Shown: positions 1 to 9,067 of the stretch, in pieces
Layout: every line of letters starts with the position of its first letter
Numbering within the stretch: the first letter of the stretch is position 1
Source of the DNA: an uncultured Burkholderiales bacterium
Lineage (GTDB): Bacteria > Pseudomonadota > Gammaproteobacteria > Burkholderiales > Burkholderiaceae_C
DNA: 64,000 nt
Reading direction: 5' to 3'
Assembly: GCA_945952065.1 (NCBI GenBank)
Contig: CAMFGY010000009.1
Location: 1-64,000 of the forward strand
Program-made: the position numbers and the translations under genes
Notes under the pieces: model-generated
What the model saw: the letters and a program-made list of their open reading frames with translations, nothing else
Databases searched by the model: none
What the model was told of the DNA's origin: nothing

Positions 1-147
1 GGCTATGTCAGCCCGGTACAGTTCGAGCAAGCTCATCGAGCTTAGGTCGGCGTCCTTGGAATCGGCAGCAGCCCAGGACACCCCATCCCTTAGGTGCATT
101 CTCCTGATCTTGGCCAACATTCCCACGTTGATCACTCCTGATCCCAT
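1..147 (-). pseudogene. IS21-family transposase istA, 5' fragment
   Basis: Reading leftward from an ATG at 147 the frame stays open to the window edge. The segment around residues 9-20 contains MLAKIRRMHLRDGVS, which resembles the usual N-terminus of IstA transposases of the IS21 family (the helix before the first HTH). After about residue 24 the similarity fades (WAAADSKDADLSS), so the gene is either degraded or joined to other sequence. An internal ATG at 120 is an equally good start. The adjacent terminal repeats at 179-239 have the position and orientation expected for the left end of such an element. Whether a full istA and istB lie beyond the window cannot be seen. Confidence 0.45.
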
Positions 148-178
148 GCTCAGCCTTGAGCAGGACAGTGTAGATACG

Positions 179-239
179 TGGGTCAGTTTTGAGCGATCAC
201 GACCCTTCTAAGTGGATCAGTTTTCAATGATCGCCAACA
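179..239 (-). mobile_element. Left end of an IS21-family element
   Basis: Two direct copies of a 20-base motif of the form TGGRTCAGTTTTSARYGATC lie at 179-198 and 213-232 (16 of 20 bases identical, 34-base period). On the minus strand the outer copy begins TGTTGGCGATCATTGAAAAC, with the tip TG at 239. Multiple spaced transposase-binding repeats and a TG...CA tip are typical of IS21-family ends, and the istA-like start follows immediately inside. The matching other end is not in the window. Confidence 0.6.
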
Positions 240-647
240 AAAATCCTCTTGAGCGGGAGAGTTAGAGCCGAATTAAGAGATCAGAAGTTACCAAAACCGT
301 GGAATTCTCTCGGTGTTATGAAATGGGCCAAAGGCTGCGATAGACGTATTTCCCGGGAAGAGTAGGTAGTGGTTCTGATCTACTGGCGCTGGACTTGTGA
401 GCGAGCCTCGGCGAAAGCGAAGCTAAGCTCTTCTCCCGTGACCAATTCTGCGTTTATTCACTTAGTCGAAAACGACGAACTGCCAAGTCTTCCATGGAGG
501 TTGGCCTTCACTTTTCGTGGCAACTCCAGAAATATGGCAAACCGATGTCGATTGAATATATTTCTTTTAAGCCCCAGCTAAAGGAAAATCCACCGTCCTG
601 AGTCGCTAAGGTCTTGTGCGTTGGCGGAGGTCTAGAGAGACGGAGAA
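240..647. other. No convincing gene
   Basis: About 400 bases between the IS21-type end and the last polysaccharide gene. Short open frames exist on both strands, but none has a recognisable product, ribosome binding site or family-like composition. The stretch may be remnant sequence left by the insertion. No terminator hairpin with a T-run was found downstream of the glycosyltransferase that ends at 648. Confidence 0.5.
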
Positions 648-1793
648 CTAATTTAACTCTAGTTTAATGAGATTTTCATACTGAGAAACGATTCGATCCC
701 ATGAGTAGTAGTTACGTACCCTATTCTTCGCTATGGCCCCCATTTTCTCTCGCAGTGCGGAGTTTGATTCCAATTCGTCAATAATCTGTGGTATGGTGAT
801 TTTGTCGGAAAAATACATTGCAGATGAATCGGCGACCTCGCGATTGAACACGTTGTCGTGAGCGATAATGCAATTCCCGCAGCCCATCGCTTCAAGCAAG
901 GAAGGGTTTGTCCCGCCCACGGAATGGCCGTGAAAATAAGCGCGCGAGTAAAATCTTAGGGCCGTAAGTTTTTGAGCATCAAACACGGTACCAATGAACC
1001 GAGCCCGTTCACCACCAAGCTCTCGAAGTGAGGCCGTATAAGGTGTTTCGGCGTTAATGTCACCTAGGATGACCAGCGGAGCGGACGTATTAGAAGCAAG
1101 AAATCCCTTGATGATCTCTGTTACATGGTTTTCCGGCTCCAGACGGCAAACAACAATGTAGTACTCGCCAGGAGTTAAATTCCATTCACTAAGCAGTGAT
1201 ATGGGTGGCTTGTCATCAATGACATTGGAGCCATAGGCAATGACGGAGCAGTCCGGCAGGGAGGGATGTCTTGCGCGAAGATGTTCCTCGATACCATGTG
1301 CGTCTGCAATGATTCTATTTGGTGTCTTTACCGCCATCCACTCGCAGAAGAGTAAATAGCGTTGTGCGAGGCCACTCCATTTGGAGCGAGCCCACTCGAT
1401 TCCATCCATATTAATCCAAACACGCCTACCGAAAAGACGGGGTAAGAAGCAAAATATACTCGCCCCATAACCAAGCATATATACTATTGAAAAGCCGCGT
1501 CGCGAAGCCCAAAGACATTTCAAGTCGAAAAAAATCGTACTAAAGGGGCCGAGATGAGGTGTATTGATGTATACCAGAGATACACCCTTGTAGCTTGACG
1601 GGCCAGAAGTTCCTGCGACGGCTTCGCAGAAGACCGTGACTTTATATCCGTTTTGAACAAGTCTGACGGAAAGCTCTTCGGCGAAGGTTTCGAAACCTCC
1701 GTAAGCGGCTGGAATCCCCCGCGTTCCAAGCAATGCCAAATGCTGCTCTTCAGTGGTCACTCCAGTGACAGTGGTGCTATTCTTTTTGTTCAT
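648..1793 (-). CDS. DUF1972 / GT4 family glycosyltransferase
   Basis: 381 residues. The N-terminal LGTRGIPAAYGGFETFAEEL (about residues 22-41) is the hallmark of the DUF1972 domain that precedes a GT4 (GT-B fold) catalytic half in rhamnosyl- and related transferases of O-antigen and exopolysaccharide clusters. The C-terminal half has GGTNPSLLEAMGCG (about 290-303), the acidic loop that holds the nucleotide sugar. It is predicted to be cytoplasmic or peripheral and to add one sugar to the undecaprenyl-linked repeat unit. It is the last gene of the leftward cluster and overlaps the end of the polymerase-like gene by 17 bases. No clear Shine-Dalgarno precedes the ATG at 1793, so a GTG at 1757 is possible. 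Donor and acceptor sugars cannot be read from the sequence. Confidence 0.85.
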   Translation of the reverse strand: MNKKNSTTVTGVTTEEQHLALLGTRGIPAAYGGFETFAEELSVRLVQNGYKVTVFCEAVAGTSGPSSYKGVSLVYINTPHLGPFSTIFFDLKCLWASRRGFSIVYMLGYGASIFCFLPRLFGRRVWINMDGIEWARSKWSGLAQRYLLFCEWMAVKTPNRIIADAHGIEEHLRARHPSLPDCSVIAYGSNVIDDKPPISLLSEWNLTPGEYYIVVCRLEPENHVTEIIKGFLASNTSAPLVILGDINAETPYTASLRELGGERARFIGTVFDAQKLTALRFYSRAYFHGHSVGGTNPSLLEAMGCGNCIIAHDNVFNREVADSSAMYFSDKITIPQIIDELESNSALREKMGAIAKNRVRNYYSWDRIVSQYENLIKLELN

Positions 1794-2940
1794 AGGATTG
1801 CCGTGCGCTTACCGCGAGGAATAGTAATATAAAAATAGATCCAGCTGATCCGAAATACGGATTTGTCAGGTTCAGTCCAAACAAAAGACCACCAAATAAA
1901 CCGGCAGAAATGAAGCCGTTTGATTTGAATACTGTCTTAATGCAGTCTAAATAGGGGGTGAGTGCATAAATGGTGCCAATTAACCCAATTTGCATCACGA
2001 GTTGGAAAAGGAAATTTTCATAGGTGAATGGCTCGTAGTAGGATCTTATATAGTGTTTAAGATAGTGGCCAAGGCCATTTCCAAGAAAATAGCTTTCTGC
2101 AGCGCCTTCAAAAAGGAGTAGGCTTTGGTCGTATTTTGTTTCGGTTGAATCGATGTCGGCGAAGCGAAAAGCGAAGAATTCTGTCACTGAGTCATTGAAT
2201 ATGACGGGGGTCGCTAGTGCAAACATTAAGAATAATATCAGTGCCCGCCGGGGCGTCATGTTCTTAATGAGTAGAGCAAGTATTGCTAGGACAAGAAAAG
2301 CTCGACTAAATGACAGTACAAGCACGATGAATGTCAGTGCATAGAAGATGCTGGAATTTTCCATCGGCTTGCACAGGGCGTAGTGGGCTACTATTGCCAA
2401 CAAGATGAAGTCATTAGCCGTGGTGATGCGGACGAGTCCGGGAAATCCAAAGCTAGATAGATCTTGAAATACGAAGCCCACATCACCAAAGAATCGAGAT
2501 AATTCACCATAGCTCACTAAGCCTAGAAGTGGGGCAATAAAGAGTGTCAGCCGAATGATGCAGTATACGCAAATGTAAAATTTGAATCTGCCCACCATGA
2601 AATCAGCATCCTCGGCAGATGTGAACCTGGTTGCAGAGCTCAAGACGGTATATATCAGCAAGGGCGCCAACAACTGCGATGCCTGAAGCCAGACGTAGTT
2701 ATTGCCCCTAAGGAATCCGTAGGCGGCACAAGCGCAGATATATGAAATACCAAAAACATGCCAAATCAAGCTGGCGCGACTAACCGACATGCGCAAAAGA
2801 CGCGGCAGGTAGAGCAAGATTACGAGGAGAAGCCCAGCTGCCTTCAATGGCACATAGATGCCTGCTGGCATTGCAACAAACAATACCAGCAGGATCTCTA
2901 GGCCGTGTCGTTCAACCGGTTGTAGTCTGTAAGATTGCAA
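1777..2940 (-). CDS. O-antigen polymerase/ligase-like membrane protein (Wzy/WaaL type)
   Basis: About 387 residues with roughly ten hydrophobic segments and a longer hydrophilic periplasmic loop near residues 255-300, the layout of Wzy polymerases and O-antigen ligases. Sequence alone does not separate the two roles. Its place beside Wzx, Wzz and several transferases favours a Wzy that joins repeat units on the periplasmic side. I chose a TTG start at 2940 because AAGGAG lies 5 bases upstream and the overlap with the preceding deacetylase is then only 29 bases. The ATG at 2994 has no ribosome binding site and would overlap by 83 bases. The gene is AT-rich compared with the core genes. Confidence 0.7.
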   Translation of the reverse strand: MQSYRLQPVERHGLEILLVLFVAMPAGIYVPLKAAGLLLVILLYLPRLLRMSVSRASLIWHVFGISYICACAAYGFLRGNNYVWLQASQLLAPLLIYTVLSSATRFTSAEDADFMVGRFKFYICVYCIIRLTLFIAPLLGLVSYGELSRFFGDVGFVFQDLSSFGFPGLVRITTANDFILLAIVAHYALCKPMENSSIFYALTFIVLVLSFSRAFLVLAILALLIKNMTPRRALILFLMFALATPVIFNDSVTEFFAFRFADIDSTETKYDQSLLLFEGAAESYFLGNGLGHYLKHYIRSYYEPFTYENFLFQLVMQIGLIGTIYALTPYLDCIKTVFKSNGFISAGLFGGLLFGLNLTNPYFGSAGSIFILLFLAVSARQSYEQKE

Positions 2941-3637
2941 GGAAGCTCCTTCGCGCCTGCATAGCTGTCGATCGCGAAAGCCAGTTGTCACCATATACTT
3001 TCGGCTCAGTGCAGGTTACTCTGAAGTCAAAATCGTGTAGATGGAAATAACAGGCCCGCGCTTTGAGGGCGAGAGCCTTGATCATCGGAGGCGGAAGAAA
3101 TCGCGCATATCGACCGCCAGGAAGAATGATTCGGCCGGCGAAGGGAACGCCTACTACCGGTCTTAATTTTATCGCCTCATGGGAGAGCGTTGGCTTTTCC
3201 AACATACTGGATATGTAGGAAGAATCCATGGTGTAGCCCGCCAACGCAAGGTCATTGAGAAATTCAACGTAGTTTTCGGGGTGGGCAAAACAAGGTGCTC
3301 GAAATGCCTTGACAGACGTGCCCGACAGTTGCTCCAGTACCTCGCGGCTTACAAGTAGTTCGTTCTTTACCGCATTTCGGTCTAGGGACGAAAGGTTCGG
3401 ATGAGTTTTACTGTGTGACCCAATTTCATGCCCATCCTTGACGATCTTTTTAAGGATCCTAGGGTGAGCTTGGACGAAATCCGAGACGCAGTAGAAGATT
3501 GCCTTTAACTGGAAGAGAGCCAGTGCATTCAATACGAAGTCGAGCTGTTCATTGCCCTGATACTCTGCAAGTCTCTCCGGGGTCGAATGATAAATGGACT
3601 CAATGTCGAATGAAATGTCCACGGTAAAAACTTTCAA
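2912..3637 (-). CDS. Polysaccharide deacetylase (NodB-type), short
   Basis: 241 residues with a NodB homology domain (carbohydrate esterase 4). Visible motifs are the acidic pair in TVDISFDIE (D7/D11), the metal-binding HxxxH in GSHSKTHP (H75, H79), the FRAPCF motif (about 112-117) and a late HLHDFDF. It resembles the DUF3473-type deacetylases found in exopolysaccharide clusters, but it lacks the exosortase neighbours of that group. It probably removes an N- or O-acetyl group from a sugar of the polymer or its precursor. The start is TTG at 3637, and the gene overlaps the upstream transferase by 38 bases. A GTG five codons later is an alternative start. No signal peptide is obvious, so the cellular side of action is open. 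Confidence 0.75.
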   Translation of the reverse strand: MKVFTVDISFDIESIYHSTPERLAEYQGNEQLDFVLNALALFQLKAIFYCVSDFVQAHPRILKKIVKDGHEIGSHSKTHPNLSSLDRNAVKNELLVSREVLEQLSGTSVKAFRAPCFAHPENYVEFLNDLALAGYTMDSSYISSMLEKPTLSHEAIKLRPVVGVPFAGRIILPGGRYARFLPPPMIKALALKARACYFHLHDFDFRVTCTEPKVYGDNWLSRSTAMQARRSFLAILQTTTG

Positions 3638-4757
3638 AGTCTGGGAATATCTTACGGGAAGCTAGATCGTGTTCAATCAAGCAGACGGATCCATTGCAAT
3701 AGATGACCTGCTTAAGGCTGTTCAGCAACAGGCAGGTTTCGCGGTCAATGCAATTTCCTACAACAAGTACAGGAATATTCAGCTTGATGAGGTCGAATAT
3801 TTTCGATGAAAGTATGCCCTTGGCATGCTCGGCCATTGTGAAAAACAACTCGAGGTCAAGGTGTTCACGTGCTGTCTCCACCTGCGCTGAAGAAATAAAC
3901 CCAAGACTCCTGACGTTCAGCTCGGTCTTGGACCGTAATTGCAACTTGGCCTGGCCCAATTGATCCGCTAAAATCAGTGAATCGCCGGCGAGTACGAAAT
4001 TCAATTGCCCGTGTTCCAGAGTTTCATTTATTGTTTTAATCAGCGGTGTGATAGAGTATTTTGAGTAGTAAGTTCCGAAGTATCCAATTGCCAGGGAATC
4101 GGATTGAACAGAAGCACTCAAGGGCGCTACGTTAGATGCGGAGGCTGAGCAATTGTCCAAGTATGGACCATTGTAAATGACCGCCGTGCCTTCTGTTAGC
4201 TCTTCCGCCAACCCAAGGCTGACCGTCGAAATCGCAGCAGAATTTCTCTGAATCCAACTGTCGAAAGCTCGTTCCAAGGAACGAAAGCCAGGAATTCCGA
4301 TAAAGAATGGGTTTGCCGTAAAAAGGTCTCGGTAATCCAAGATTAATTTGGAATTTCGATTCTTGGCCTTCAAAACTGCGGCCGTTAAAAGGCTTGACCA
4401 CGGACCGTAGCTCGCAACGATAAGATCAAATTCCGTTTTCGATCTCCATGCTGCGGCTATTGAACTGAATTCATGCCCGTCTGGAAATCTAGATGAGCGG
4501 AAGGCTCCATATCGAATGCGCAGATTATTCAGGCGTCGAAGACGGGTTTTTAGAAAATCCTTGAGGCCGGGTTGTTTAGGCCTGTCTTTTGAGGCATTAA
4601 GGTTCACAGGTAAAGGCGCGGCAGGTCCAAATACCTCGACCTCGCCCAGGCTTTCGAGCGCCTTTAGTTGGCGTAGCTGCCGACGGCGAGCGACCGAGCT
4701 CTCATCGTTGAGGAAGAACGCAGAGAATGCAATCTTCAGCGGAGCTTTTGAACTCAT
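3600..4757 (-). CDS. Glycosyltransferase, GT-B type (GT4-like)
   Basis: 385 residues from the ATG at 4757, which overlaps the stop of the GT2 gene as ATGA. The N-terminus (KIAFSAFFLNDE) and the middle segments LDYRDLFTANPF and IGYFGTYYSKYS are typical of GT-B glycosyltransferases of the GT4 type. A late acidic segment (about 317-330, LFFTMAEHAKGILSSK) occupies the place of the donor-binding loop. It should transfer one sugar to the lipid-linked repeat unit in the cytoplasm. The family match is weaker than for the DUF1972 protein, and substrate and linkage are unknown. Confidence 0.65.
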   Translation of the reverse strand: MSSKAPLKIAFSAFFLNDESSVARRRQLRQLKALESLGEVEVFGPAAPLPVNLNASKDRPKQPGLKDFLKTRLRRLNNLRIRYGAFRSSRFPDGHEFSSIAAAWRSKTEFDLIVASYGPWSSLLTAAVLKAKNRNSKLILDYRDLFTANPFFIGIPGFRSLERAFDSWIQRNSAAISTVSLGLAEELTEGTAVIYNGPYLDNCSASASNVAPLSASVQSDSLAIGYFGTYYSKYSITPLIKTINETLEHGQLNFVLAGDSLILADQLGQAKLQLRSKTELNVRSLGFISSAQVETAREHLDLELFFTMAEHAKGILSSKIFDLIKLNIPVLVVGNCIDRETCLLLNSLKQVIYCNGSVCLIEHDLASRKIFPDFESFYRGHFIRH

Positions 4758-5671
4758 GGTAAAACTATCGACAGCAGAAATGTTGAAAGAATGAAGCACT
4801 TTCGAAGAATTGAATCTCCAAATCCGCCTTGTGCGGCAAGTTTCAGTTCTTGGCGAAATCCGGAGGGTGCAATGCGCATTTTTCGAAGTGTGGCAAGCCC
4901 TTTGGCGTAATCAAGTAGATAGCCAATCAGCCCGCCTGATTTCAGCAACTTGATGGCCTTGGCAAAGGGCCCTGAAAGGCCTACTTCATTGCTTTCATGC
5001 AGGCGATATTCAATCGCCGGAAAGTCGATGAATTCAACCGAATAGTTCTTGCAGACAGCGAGATGCAGTGTGATCCAGTCGTGATACAGCGTGACTGAGC
5101 TAGTCTTGAGAATAGCCGCAGCGACTGATTTCCTTACATTATGGGAAACCGCTATGCAACATCCAGGTACGAAATTTTGAAAGTAGATCTCATTTCGAAG
5201 TTGATTCTGGAAGTCTGCGGCAGAAATTAGTGCCACGCCCTCCTCACCGTCCCGCCGGGCGATTCCATTGTGGACGAAAACATCGCTTGGATGGCTGGCA
5301 TGGCGCTTAGCAATCTCCCACAGCTTGTCTTTGTGCCATATATCGTCATGATCACAAAATAAGTAGTAGTCTGCATCTGGTGCGTCGGCCAGTAGGTGGC
5401 CGAACGACAGTGCAGGGCCGAAATTTTTTCCGTTGCGATGAGTTGACATGTCGCAAATGGCCTTTCCGTGGGCCTGCAAAACACTTAACCCTGGGTAGGG
5501 AATTCTATTCGAGGAATCTTCACGCCAATAGATCACCCATGATGTATAGGATTGAGTGCGAATGGAGTTCAGCAACTCATCCAAGTACTTCGTCGAAAAG
5601 TAAGTCGAAAGCAATATGCAAAAATTGGGCCCTTTGGCTAATTCTTGTCCAAATTTTATTTTGTTCATCAA
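4754..5671 (-). CDS. Glycosyltransferase family 2
   Basis: 305 residues with an N-terminal GT-A domain. The strand CILLSTYFSTKYLDELLNSI (about 18-37) starts the nucleotide-binding fold, and YLFCDHDDIWHKDKL (about 102-116) carries the acidic DxD-like motif in the form CDHDDIW seen in rhamnosyltransferase-like GT2 enzymes. It is soluble or membrane-associated and predicted to act on the cytoplasmic face during repeat-unit assembly. It is separated from the upstream deacetylase by 44 bases and coupled to the next gene by an ATGA overlap. The specific donor sugar is unknown. Confidence 0.85.
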   Translation of the reverse strand: MMNKIKFGQELAKGPNFCILLSTYFSTKYLDELLNSIRTQSYTSWVIYWREDSSNRIPYPGLSVLQAHGKAICDMSTHRNGKNFGPALSFGHLLADAPDADYYLFCDHDDIWHKDKLWEIAKRHASHPSDVFVHNGIARRDGEEGVALISAADFQNQLRNEIYFQNFVPGCCIAVSHNVRKSVAAAILKTSSVTLYHDWITLHLAVCKNYSVEFIDFPAIEYRLHESNEVGLSGPFAKAIKLLKSGGLIGYLLDYAKGLATLRKMRIAPSGFRQELKLAAQGGFGDSILRKCFILSTFLLSIVLP

Positions 5672-5715
5672 ATTACTGGGTGCGCGACGATTGGAATCTG
5701 CGTTGCTGAATAAAA

Positions 5716-7089
5716 TTACTGCAGCAGTATTTTAAAGAAGCGACGATCTTCTTCAATAGTCAGGTGAGAATTGTGCCAAAGAAATAAAAAGTCGCCGCCA
5801 TATTTGAGGGCGTTGACTTTAAGCGTCAACATGTACTCGAGGGCAGCTTCGGTATATCCTAAGTTCTGGTATCGCTTGGCGATAACGGTTGACTCCATCA
5901 GTATCAAAGGAGCTTGTTTGACCTTGAGCGCCCGGCGCCGCGACCAGTCCCACATGCTGAATTTGTGTGCAGTTCCGTATTTGAAGCCAGCGATATCTGG
6001 ATAACTTCCGGTGGAGTCCAATCGAAGCCCCGCTTCTTCCATTGCGCGAGGCGTATAGATAGGATCCCATCGAAGGAAGTGCTGCCGGCACTGCCTGATG
6101 TCTACCGGGTGGCCGGAACTTACACACGCCTGCATCAACCGCGCGCGCTCTTTATTTAACTCTGCCGAACTTCGGAAGGTGTTGTAGCTGCCGTGCAATC
6201 CTATATCATGGCCGCGCCTTGTGATTTCACCCAGCAGCGCGACTATCGGAGTAGCTTCGATGGCGTAGTAGCCATCGATAGAGCCGCCAGTGTGACCTGA
6301 AATGAAATAAAAGACCGCTTGCCTGCCTTGCCGCTCACATTCATCGATGTACCAGGGGAAGGTGTAGTTCCTGTCGTGTTGGTAGTTGCCGGCTCGACAG
6401 CGCAGGGAATTTGCGACTTTTCTGTTCAGTTCAACTCGAGAGAGTTCTCCGCGAGTCGCCGCAAGAAGTTCTCGGGCGAGCGATCGGATTCGAAAAGCTG
6501 AAGCCTCAAAAGGAAAATCGACGTCGCAGGTGGGGATGATCTGACCCTCATTGCGCTTGGCGACAGACCCTGGCCAAATCTTGTTAATCATTGCTCTCAA
6601 GAGCTCGATATATTCGTCGACTACAGGGCGATGAAGTAGGTTGTTTCTGAAGCTGTAGCTATTTACGGCAAGGGGGCGCTCATGACCATCCCGTGCGTTC
6701 TCCTGAATTGAACCGGCTTCTGATAGAAAATAGAAAATGATGCCGGATATGTCGAAATGAAGGTCAACTGATGCTCCCTGGCTCGAAATCCTTGGCTCGC
6801 CAAAAAGAACCGGAAGATTGGAGGGGGTGGTGTCGGTGACTGAAGCCACGTCAACTGTGATGCCGTCCTTTGGATGAAGAAACCCTTCGTCAAGGTTGAC
6901 GGAAATCAGGCTCCTCAGGAAGACGTCTGGCCATGTGATTTGTGCTTCGCCGACGATCAAGGTATATATACAAGCAGAACTTTTCTCTAGGGTTACAGGG
7001 ATCCCCAGCAGCTCGTCAAATATAACTTGATGAACCCATTTGCATTCTTCGGATCCAAAATGAGGCGAGAGAAGGCGTAGCTGATTCAT
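5716..7089 (-). CDS. Polysaccharide deacetylase family protein (DUF7033 type)
   Basis: 457 residues. The first about 180 residues form an alpha/beta N-terminal region of the DUF7033 kind, followed by a NodB-like domain with TCDVDFP (187-193) as the acidic motif and GHDIGLHGSYNTF (293-305) in place of the usual HxxxH. The second metal histidine is therefore not in its canonical place, and activity may be altered. A conserved RQCRQHFLRWDP follows near 335. No signal peptide or membrane segment is visible. It is coupled by ATGA to the FemAB-like gene upstream. Such proteins occur with FemAB-like and formyltransferase genes in surface-glycan loci. The exact substrate is not known. Confidence 0.75.
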   Translation of the reverse strand: MNQLRLLSPHFGSEECKWVHQVIFDELLGIPVTLEKSSACIYTLIVGEAQITWPDVFLRSLISVNLDEGFLHPKDGITVDVASVTDTTPSNLPVLFGEPRISSQGASVDLHFDISGIIFYFLSEAGSIQENARDGHERPLAVNSYSFRNNLLHRPVVDEYIELLRAMINKIWPGSVAKRNEGQIIPTCDVDFPFEASAFRIRSLARELLAATRGELSRVELNRKVANSLRCRAGNYQHDRNYTFPWYIDECERQGRQAVFYFISGHTGGSIDGYYAIEATPIVALLGEITRRGHDIGLHGSYNTFRSSAELNKERARLMQACVSSGHPVDIRQCRQHFLRWDPIYTPRAMEEAGLRLDSTGSYPDIAGFKYGTAHKFSMWDWSRRRALKVKQAPLILMESTVIAKRYQNLGYTEAALEYMLTLKVNALKYGGDFLFLWHNSHLTIEEDRRFFKILLQ

Positions 7090-8045
7090 CTTGTCAGTAC
7101 CATGCGCAGAGCCTCTTTCATCCGAATTAGACGAGACGGGGTCCGGCTAATTTGAAAGTATGGGCGCTGGGTTGCACCAAAGGCCCGAACGAAGCGTTCG
7201 ATGGGCTCGATCATCGAGCCTTCGAAGTCGAAGGACTTTGTGTACTTAGACGCATCGAGAATGGCCTCCCAAAGGCACAGGCTCATGGCGCCACTAGTCC
7301 TCAATTCGGGGTCGCCACCGCCCATCAAATAGTAGGCGGCATCGGAATCCCAGACGATGTATGCACCTGCATGGACTCGCCCCTCTGTGTCTTTTGCAAG
7401 CCAAATCTTTCGGCAGCCGTTTTTTGAGCAGGCGGCATCCAAATTTCTAACATAGTCATCGGAATATGGTACCTTCAGGCCTTGTCTTCCGAAGGTTTGT
7501 CGATTAATTGCCAGGTAATCGTCAATGCTATTGGATTGCACGACGGTAATGCCATTTCGATCTTTGGCCTTTTTGATCTCGCGCCGAATATTTGACTGCA
7601 AATCCGAATATAACTTTCCTGTGTCTGCAAGACTGCTGATGACATAGGTGTAACGGGTGGTTTGCTTGAATCCTTGCCAATAGAATGGCAGCCAATTTGA
7701 GATCCCGTGATCAAAATTCTGAAGAAACTGGTCGTAGTTGGGTAAACCCTCCAATAGGCCTGACATCAGCTCCTTTTGTTCGGACAGGACAGTTGCTTGC
7801 TTTCCTTCGATCGGTTTCAACCAAGGGCCAAGCTTCTGGGTCAACATTGGTTGGCCAATTTTGACGAACAGGCCGCTGCGGGTCATTGCATAGGGTAAAG
7901 AGGCGACGATTTCGCCGCCGCGCTCCACCAGGGCTACATCCCAGCCGTCAGCGCCACAGGTTGCGTCGAGCCACCAGTCCTTCGAAAATATCGGCAGGGC
8001 GGGATTTGACTTAGAGAATTGCCGGTATTTGCTTTTGTTGCTCAT
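7086..8045 (-). CDS. FemAB-like GNAT-fold acyltransferase
   Basis: 319 residues. The segment SNIRREIKKAKDRNGITVV (about 150-168) and the later HAGAYIVWDSDAAYYLMGGG with FDFEGSMIEPIERFVRAFGA (about 273-292) are the usual marks of the FemAB/BioF2-like acetyltransferase family (two tandem GNAT folds). In Gram-negative glycan clusters these proteins are thought to attach an acyl or aminoacyl group to an amino sugar. That role is inferred from family and context only. ATGA overlaps exist on both sides, so it is translated with the formyltransferase and the long deacetylase. No membrane segment is visible, so a cytoplasmic site of action is likely. Confidence 0.75.
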   Translation of the reverse strand: MSNKSKYRQFSKSNPALPIFSKDWWLDATCGADGWDVALVERGGEIVASLPYAMTRSGLFVKIGQPMLTQKLGPWLKPIEGKQATVLSEQKELMSGLLEGLPNYDQFLQNFDHGISNWLPFYWQGFKQTTRYTYVISSLADTGKLYSDLQSNIRREIKKAKDRNGITVVQSNSIDDYLAINRQTFGRQGLKVPYSDDYVRNLDAACSKNGCRKIWLAKDTEGRVHAGAYIVWDSDAAYYLMGGGDPELRTSGAMSLCLWEAILDASKYTKSFDFEGSMIEPIERFVRAFGATQRPYFQISRTPSRLIRMKEALRMVLTR

Positions 8046-9067
8046 GCCAGAAGCTTTTCTGCGGTGCGCTTAATAAGACTTTTGAAATTGAATTTCCTTC
8101 GGATGCGTATGTTTCCGTCTTTCGCGATGACATAGTGCCCAAGTGAATCGCGGGCGATAGTGCCGTACTGGGTGGCTTTTGCCGGCGCCGATGATGCTTC
8201 AAGACCCTCGACTATCCAGCGAGTGCCCTGATATAGACCTCCCGGTTGGTCGATGCAGTCCAGCCAAAGTTCTGTGCCCCTCATAAGGTGCCAAATTCGG
8301 TCAGCTGGCCAATTCGCCCAATCGATGAGTGTTTTGTGTTCTGAAGGCTTGATTGCACGCGCTCTTGCCGTTGTACTCACCGCTGGCTGAGGAGTTCGAG
8401 GGAGGGCCTCTCCATTTTGGAGCATAGTTAGGGCCTTGAGAATGAATGAAACCCCAATCTCCGAAATGGCAATCTGCTGCATCTCTGGCGAACGCATGCC
8501 TGCTTTGACCTGATAGCTGCCTGTGAAGATAACATCCCCTGTGTCCTCTTTGGCGTCTAGGTAATGCAGAGTAATTCCCGCGGTAGCGATCTTATCGTGG
8601 TACATCCAGAACCAAGGATTGGGGCCTCGATATTCAGGAAGCGCCGACGGATGCAGATTGATGCATCCGTAACGAGGGATGCTGATGATATCTGCTGGCA
8701 GCAGTTGGGACATGGAGTAGACGATAAGTACATCAGGCCGCAGCTCTTCGAGCTGTACTTTGATGTCTTTAATATTGTCCTTCTCTAGATAGGCGTAGCC
8801 TATCTTCTGTTTTTTGCAATACCGGTATAGTCGTCCTGATTCTGAGAAGTTGTTCTTTAGCCAATGGATAACTGGATTTATATTTCGCAGAGGTAGAGCG
8901 CCTCGCGGAGCAGATTCTATGATGAGGTGGGGCTTGAAGTTGTTGCAGATCGGCTTAACTACTCGAGACAACCCTTGTGTAATCAGTGCGATCTTGAGAT
9001 CGGTTCTATTGTTGCTTTGGATGGTAGCCGATGTATTCATACGAGTTGGTTTTTTCAGTAACTGCAT
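8042..9067 (-). CDS. Formyltransferase family protein (sugar N-formyltransferase-like)
   Basis: 341 residues with a methionyl-tRNA formyltransferase-type catalytic domain. The triad N137, H139 (in GCINLHPSALPEYRG) and D175 (in KEDTGDVI) has the same 38-residue Asn-to-Asp spacing as in Fmt. The protein is not Fmt itself: the N-terminus and C-terminal region differ and it sits in a glycan operon, as do sugar N-formyltransferases that use N10-formyl-tetrahydrofolate on an aminodeoxy nucleotide sugar. No aminotransferase or sugar-nucleotide synthesis gene is present nearby, so the amino-sugar donor must be made elsewhere. The start is uncertain: ATG at 9067 or ATG at 9040, neither with a good ribosome binding site. 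Confidence 0.75.
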   Translation of the reverse strand: MQLLKKPTRMNTSATIQSNNRTDLKIALITQGLSRVVKPICNNFKPHLIIESAPRGALPLRNINPVIHWLKNNFSESGRLYRYCKKQKIGYAYLEKDNIKDIKVQLEELRPDVLIVYSMSQLLPADIISIPRYGCINLHPSALPEYRGPNPWFWMYHDKIATAGITLHYLDAKEDTGDVIFTGSYQVKAGMRSPEMQQIAISEIGVSFILKALTMLQNGEALPRTPQPAVSTTARARAIKPSEHKTLIDWANWPADRIWHLMRGTELWLDCIDQPGGLYQGTRWIVEGLEASSAPAKATQYGTIARDSLGHYVIAKDGNIRIRRKFNFKSLIKRTAEKLLA

